Positions 60,323-64,000 of a stretch of DNA of 64,000 nt are shown in pieces. The first letter of the stretch is position 1, and each line of letters begins with the position of its first letter. The position numbers and the translations under genes are program-made. The DNA is from Trebouxia sp. TZW2008 (taxonomy: Eukaryota; Chlorophyta; Trebouxiophyceae; Trebouxiales; Trebouxiaceae), in assembly GCA_002118135.1 (NCBI GenBank), contig BDIU01000048.1, forward strand, positions 124,001 through 188,000. The letters are read 5' to 3'. The notes below the pieces were generated by a model. The model made no database searches and was not told the origin of the DNA. It saw only the letters and a program-made list of their open reading frames with translations.

Positions 60323-62701
60323 CTATAACGCTTGCGCACATGGCTTAGCCAAGAACCACCATTTTGCAATAGCAATGCCTAGCGGCCAGCTGAGGCAGAC
60401 AACAGCAGCATTGTTCCATGGCCCTGGAAACCAAATGATGGGTGGTGTGATTGTCAGAAGCCTGCCCAAGGGACTGACCCCCCATGACAGCCCGACTAGC
60501 TTGACCATTTCCAGCCGATGCTGCTGAATGCGCTTACTGCGAGCTGCATTGATGCCTTTCACCAGAAAGCAGCCTGCACTGCTGTACATGCCCAGGTATC
60601 CCAAGCCTGTTGCCTGCAAACAGACAGCTATTCTAATGAGCAAACGGTCACCATGAAACTATGCACGCACCAGGTCATGTCAACAGAACACAATAGACTG
60701 CCAGCTTGTGTAGCACATGTCCCCAATCTCAGGCCTTTATCAGCAAACAAAGCAAGATGGCTCATTCTAATGCAGGCATGCAGGCAATGAGGAACTGCTG
60801 CAATGCATTCCTGACTTTTTGGCATCTAATCTCAGAAAGAACTAGATGGCAACACTTACTGCAGTACACCAAATTGCTGGTGGTGTGAGCTCACCATGTC
60901 TGGCAGTTAGCCTGAGAAACAGGTAGATGACGGCATTTGATGCAGCAAACACAGAATTGCTGGTGATGTCAGCTCACCATCTCTGGCATTTTGCCTAAGA
61001 ATAGGTAGGTCACTGCATATGGCGCAGCAGAAAGGCTGCCCAGAGCAGTTGCTGTCAAGGCCAGGTAGCCCAATCGACGATGCAGAGAATAGTTCTGCTG
61101 CCTGAAAGCCTTCGACAACTGCAGCCAAAACAGGTGTCATTGACTCTGACACTGACTCTGTCATGAGATACAAACATGTGCACTGATATACAGGCCCATG
61201 AGATGGAGCAACGTGCGCTGACATGCAGGCATCAGCATGTCTGCAGCAACAGCTCATGCAGGCTTGAGCGTGCTCAGTGGCTGGTACAGCATAATAGTAA
61301 GGCAACCACGTGCTTGCTTGTCAAAGCGCATGCAATCTGCATCACTCCTCCAAGATGTGCCGCTCATGCCACAGCTTGTGAAAACATCAGGTCTCAACAA
61401 GTCATACCAAAATGTGTGCATCATGTTGTCAAGCAATCCTACCTGCAGTGGCCATAAGAAAGCAGCCACAGTCATGAAAAGGGTGTGCAGGAAGATTGGC
61501 AGCGGCCTCTCCCTAACATAGATCTGCCACAAAGGCACCAGCACAGGAAAGTGCAGATTACCCCTAGCCTGTTTCAGGTGCTGTCTCTGCTGAGCTGTGC
61601 GCTGTAGTGACTCATTTGGCAAGCTGGCAGCAGCTTGACTTTGCTGCGTCTGCTGTACAAGCAGCTGTTGTGAGGTAGACTGATTGCTTCTTGAGCTGCT
61701 GGCTTGAGCAGCGGGACATCCAGCGTGCACAGGTTCTGTATACAAGGTCATGCCTTCTGAATGTTGACTGTCAAACTGCTGCTCACTGTCAAATAGCTGA
61801 GGTATGGTCAATGACTCGGATGTGTTGTGAGTGTATGCTGAGCTATGGTACAAGTCGGCGTTTGGTTTATATGGGTTCATTTTGGGATACTTCAGCTGAC
61901 ATTGTACAGGGTTGCTGTCTGGGCATGGCAACAAGATCTTTGCTGGGCAGAGCGAGGTGAACAGCAGGTTCACCATTGCAAAGCTGCTGTTTGAGCCCCA
62001 TCTTGTGCCAAAGAACACATAGCGCAGAGCGTAGGCTGGCATGGCTAGGCCTAGCAGCAGCAATGGCCAGTCTTGACAACCTGCACAGCAAGTGCAGGTG
62101 ATGATTAGTGTCAAGGTGGTGCAGCCGTTGTTCATGCTGCATGCAGTTGACGATTAGTGTCTAGGTGGTGTAGCCGCTGTACATGCTGCATGCGGTTGAT
62201 GATTAGTGTCAAGGTGGTGTTGCCGTTTCTACATGCTGCATGCGACATTTGTTGGCTGAATTGTGTTTGCTGAGCAGCATTTGATGAGGATGGCTGATGA
62301 GCTCACAGTGACAAAGCTTTGATTGCATGCAGAGCCAACAGCACACACTTAAGCTTGCAGTCTGATGCAGTTGAAATTTACTGAATACAGAAAGGGACAT
62401 CTGCCACAGAATCTTAGGAGAACCATCGTCAACTCAGAGAGTTGTGGCAAAAGTAGGGTCAAGGAGCCGCCTTTGTTGCAGGAGTCAGGCAAGAAGTGGC
62501 AAAACATGCACTGCTGTGCAGAGCTTACATGCATATGATAATGATATGTGCGACAACTGTACCTGGCTTGTGCTTGACACCAATTGTCAAATATACTGTT
62601 GCAACTATGCCAGCCCATGCTGCAAAGATAGCTGCCTCATTGACATGAGCTGGGTCGAAGATGCCTCTTTCAATAATGCTGGATCCCACTATGTCAGCCA
62701 T
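60323..62701 (-). CDS. Multi-pass membrane protein, possibly DUF2306-like
   Basis: Exons 62701-62563, 62080-61443, 61118-60978 and 60613-60323 keep phase and give 402 aa. About six hydrophobic segments are visible: AAIFAAWAGIVATVYLTIGV, LLLLGLAMPAYALRYVFFG, FLHTLFMTVAAFLW, LGYLALTATALGSLSAAPYA, the segment around YLGMYSSAGCFLV, and AAVVCLSWPLGIAIAKWW. HRRLGY before the fourth and QQHRLEMVK after the fifth resemble the paired His/Arg motifs of DUF2306 membrane proteins, but I am not sure of the family. Between segments 2 and 3 lies a long Ser/Gln-rich loop (about 100 residues). The ATG at 62701 is the first Met before the hydrophobic start. Function unknown. It is convergent with the U-box gene and divergent from the MED17-like gene. 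Confidence 0.7.
60885..60960 (-). repeat. Decayed copy of membrane-protein exon 3 3' edge
   Basis: Plus-strand GTGAGCTCACCATGTCTGGC and CCTGAGAAACAGGTAG resemble 60966-61010 of the real exon end with its donor. It lies in the downstream intron. Confidence 0.8.
62102..62248 (+). repeat. 49-bp tandem repeat, 3 units
   Basis: Units starting GATTAGTGTCAAGGTGGTG at 62102, 62151 and 62200, each with CATGCTGCATGC near the end. It lies in the first intron of the membrane-protein gene, beside the acceptor of its second exon. Confidence 0.92.
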
Positions 62702-63397
62702 CTTGGTCCTGATGGGCAGCAACACCTGACCTTCTGCTGGTGAAGGAAGACTAAGCAGGTCACCCGGTTACAACACGCAGCACACGTCTGCAAGTGTGAT
62801 TAATCTCTGACTCCGAAAGCAAGACGCCCATGGAAGCTGTACACGAAATCAGCTGCTTCCGTTGAAAACCTGGTCAACTACAACATGCCGTCGGGGCCAA
62901 AGGCAACTCTGACGCAGTGTTGCACTTCAGCTTGCTTGCAACTGCAACGACACAAGCTTCGCACTGCGTGCCAGAACAAGATGCGCGGTACAGTACAGGC
63001 TCTGCGGGTGCGTCGTTATGCTAGCGGACGCGAACACAGCTCACGGTGGAGGAAGTGCACAAACAAGCGGTCTTCAAGGTCGTAAATGCAGATCAACCGA
63101 GCGATCGATCAGGTGCCAGTCTCAACTAGGGATTCTCCGCAATTTAGAGCGCAGGTTTGCATCGATACACCGTGACGTGCATGACTTGCGCTACTATAAG
63201 GCACGTGGACAGCACGATAGGCACAGAAAGCGTCGCTAGGGCAATTTAGAATTGTCCCTATGACAAAAACACAAGCGCCCTGGCAGAGTCTTGAATTGTG
63301 TGAAAGGAGAAAACGCAGTGCATAGACGTTTGCACAGGCTATAAAATGCAGTCGTGAACACCGTCTTCCTGCGAGAGATAGCTCCAAGCTGAGGAGC
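62702..63397. promoter_or_regulatory. Divergent upstream region with an unexplained open frame
   Basis: It separates the starts of the membrane-protein (-) and MED17-like (+) genes. Within it, 63018-63239 is an ATG-started frame of 73 codons rich in Arg and His (ending HDRHRKRR). It has no recognised domain, and it may be chance in a CpG-richer promoter or a small gene. I see no TATA box. Confidence 0.4.
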
Positions 63398-64000
63398 ATG
63401 TCGTATGTGGTGCCTGCGGCACAGCTGCCGCGTGTAAAACGTTTTGATCAGCAAGGTCATGAGGAGCTTGAGACAAGCGACACACGTACCTTCCAAGCAG
63501 CTGCTGAAGCTGCTGCACAGGCAAGATAGGATTGCCCTGGGAGACTGTCCAGACTGAGTAATAACGAGGCTGTGCTTTCTCAGGCAGCAGATACAGGTGC
63601 AGCTTTGGCTGAAGACAGTGATGATGCAGCGCCTCAACCTGCAGCAGCCACACCCCGCGAAGTAATTGAGAAACTGGCTGCAGCAAAGGTGGCTTTACAC
63701 ATATATATCTATGTGTATATATCTATATATATCTATATCTATATAGATCTCTACAGATATATATATCAATATATCAAGTCATCGCCTCTGTGACACGTGT
63801 CTGGTGGTCATCAGCGGCTGGATGAGGATGTCCTTCAGGTGGTCATATTAGTGATTTGTGGGACCTTTGTGCAGGGCGAGCTGGATGTGATACTAGATCT
63901 GATCAACTTGGTTGAAGCACAGCAGTATCTGGAGGTTTCAAACATTGCTTTGGAGACAAATGCACAGCAAGAGCAGCAGCAGCAGGCTCTGCGTTTAAAG
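63398..64000 (+). CDS. MED17: Probable Mediator subunit 17, N-terminal part (cut by window end)
   Basis: Mediator links activators to RNA polymerase II; MED17 is the head-module scaffold. Exons 63398-63520, 63584-63688 and 63875 to the window end give 118 aa in phase. The N-terminus LPRVKRFDQQGHE resembles the LPVKRLD...GNE start of plant MED17. REVIEKLAAAKGELDVILDL followed by INLVEAQQYL matches the conserved ESLQQAQQELSVVIDLISTV region. Between them is an Ala/Asp-rich linker. The first intron starts with GC (63521) and is only 63 bases long. The second intron carries an AT microsatellite. The assignment rests on two short segments, so moderate confidence. Confidence 0.6.
63697..63780 (+). 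repeat. ATATCT-type microsatellite
   Basis: About 80 bases of TATATATC/TATATCTA units in the second intron of the MED17-like gene, ending shortly before normal-composition intron sequence. Confidence 0.9.

Overview
This window is nuclear DNA of a unicellular green alga. The genes are cut into many short exons with mostly GT-AG introns. They include a GUN4-type chlorophyll-synthesis protein with a transit-peptide-like leader, plant-like augmin, Mediator and U-box proteins, and an AT-rich insert whose reading frames match plant/algal mitochondrial nad5 and nad4. Base composition looks close to even G+C. A trebouxiophyte is my best guess (the large introns would suit something like Botryococcus), but no feature fixes the genus.

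Layout: (1) 2-11648 (+), ER HSP90 (GRP94/endoplasmin), 15 exons, 794 aa. (2) 12429-13474 (-), GUN4-domain protein, 2 exons. (3) 13803-16960 (-), augmin subunit HAUS3/AUG3, 5 exons. (4) 17266-28265 (+), PXA-PX-Nexin_C sorting nexin, 21 exons, about 1151 aa. (5) 28538-28611 (+), tRNA-Thr(AGU), followed by a possible small unrecognised gene from 29041. (6) 31249-47522 (-), cytosolic isoleucyl-tRNA synthetase, 22 exons that join in frame to 1214 aa. (7) about 47779-59644 (+), a very large (about 2500 aa) low-complexity protein ending in a U-box. (8) 60323-62701 (-), a multi-pass membrane protein of 402 aa. (9) 63398 to the window end (+), the start of a probable Mediator subunit 17. Pairs 3/4, 6/7 and 8/9 are divergent and probably share promoter regions. 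All genes look like independent housekeeping genes; there is no operon or gene cluster.

The most striking signal is not a gene. Many introns, above all in the isoleucyl-tRNA synthetase gene, hold one to six decayed copies of the edge of a neighbouring exon, often with its splice site. Copies of an exon's 5' edge lie in the upstream intron and copies of its 3' edge in the downstream intron. Introns here appear to have grown by repeated tandem duplication across exon-intron junctions. One 58-bp duplication near 29190 may itself have become a new intron. The other notable item is a fused nad5/nad4 mitochondrial fragment inside an intron of the GRP94 gene.

Exon coordinates come from reading splice signals by eye and checking that phases agree from exon to exon. 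Outer 5' ends of the sorting nexin and U-box genes are the least certain.
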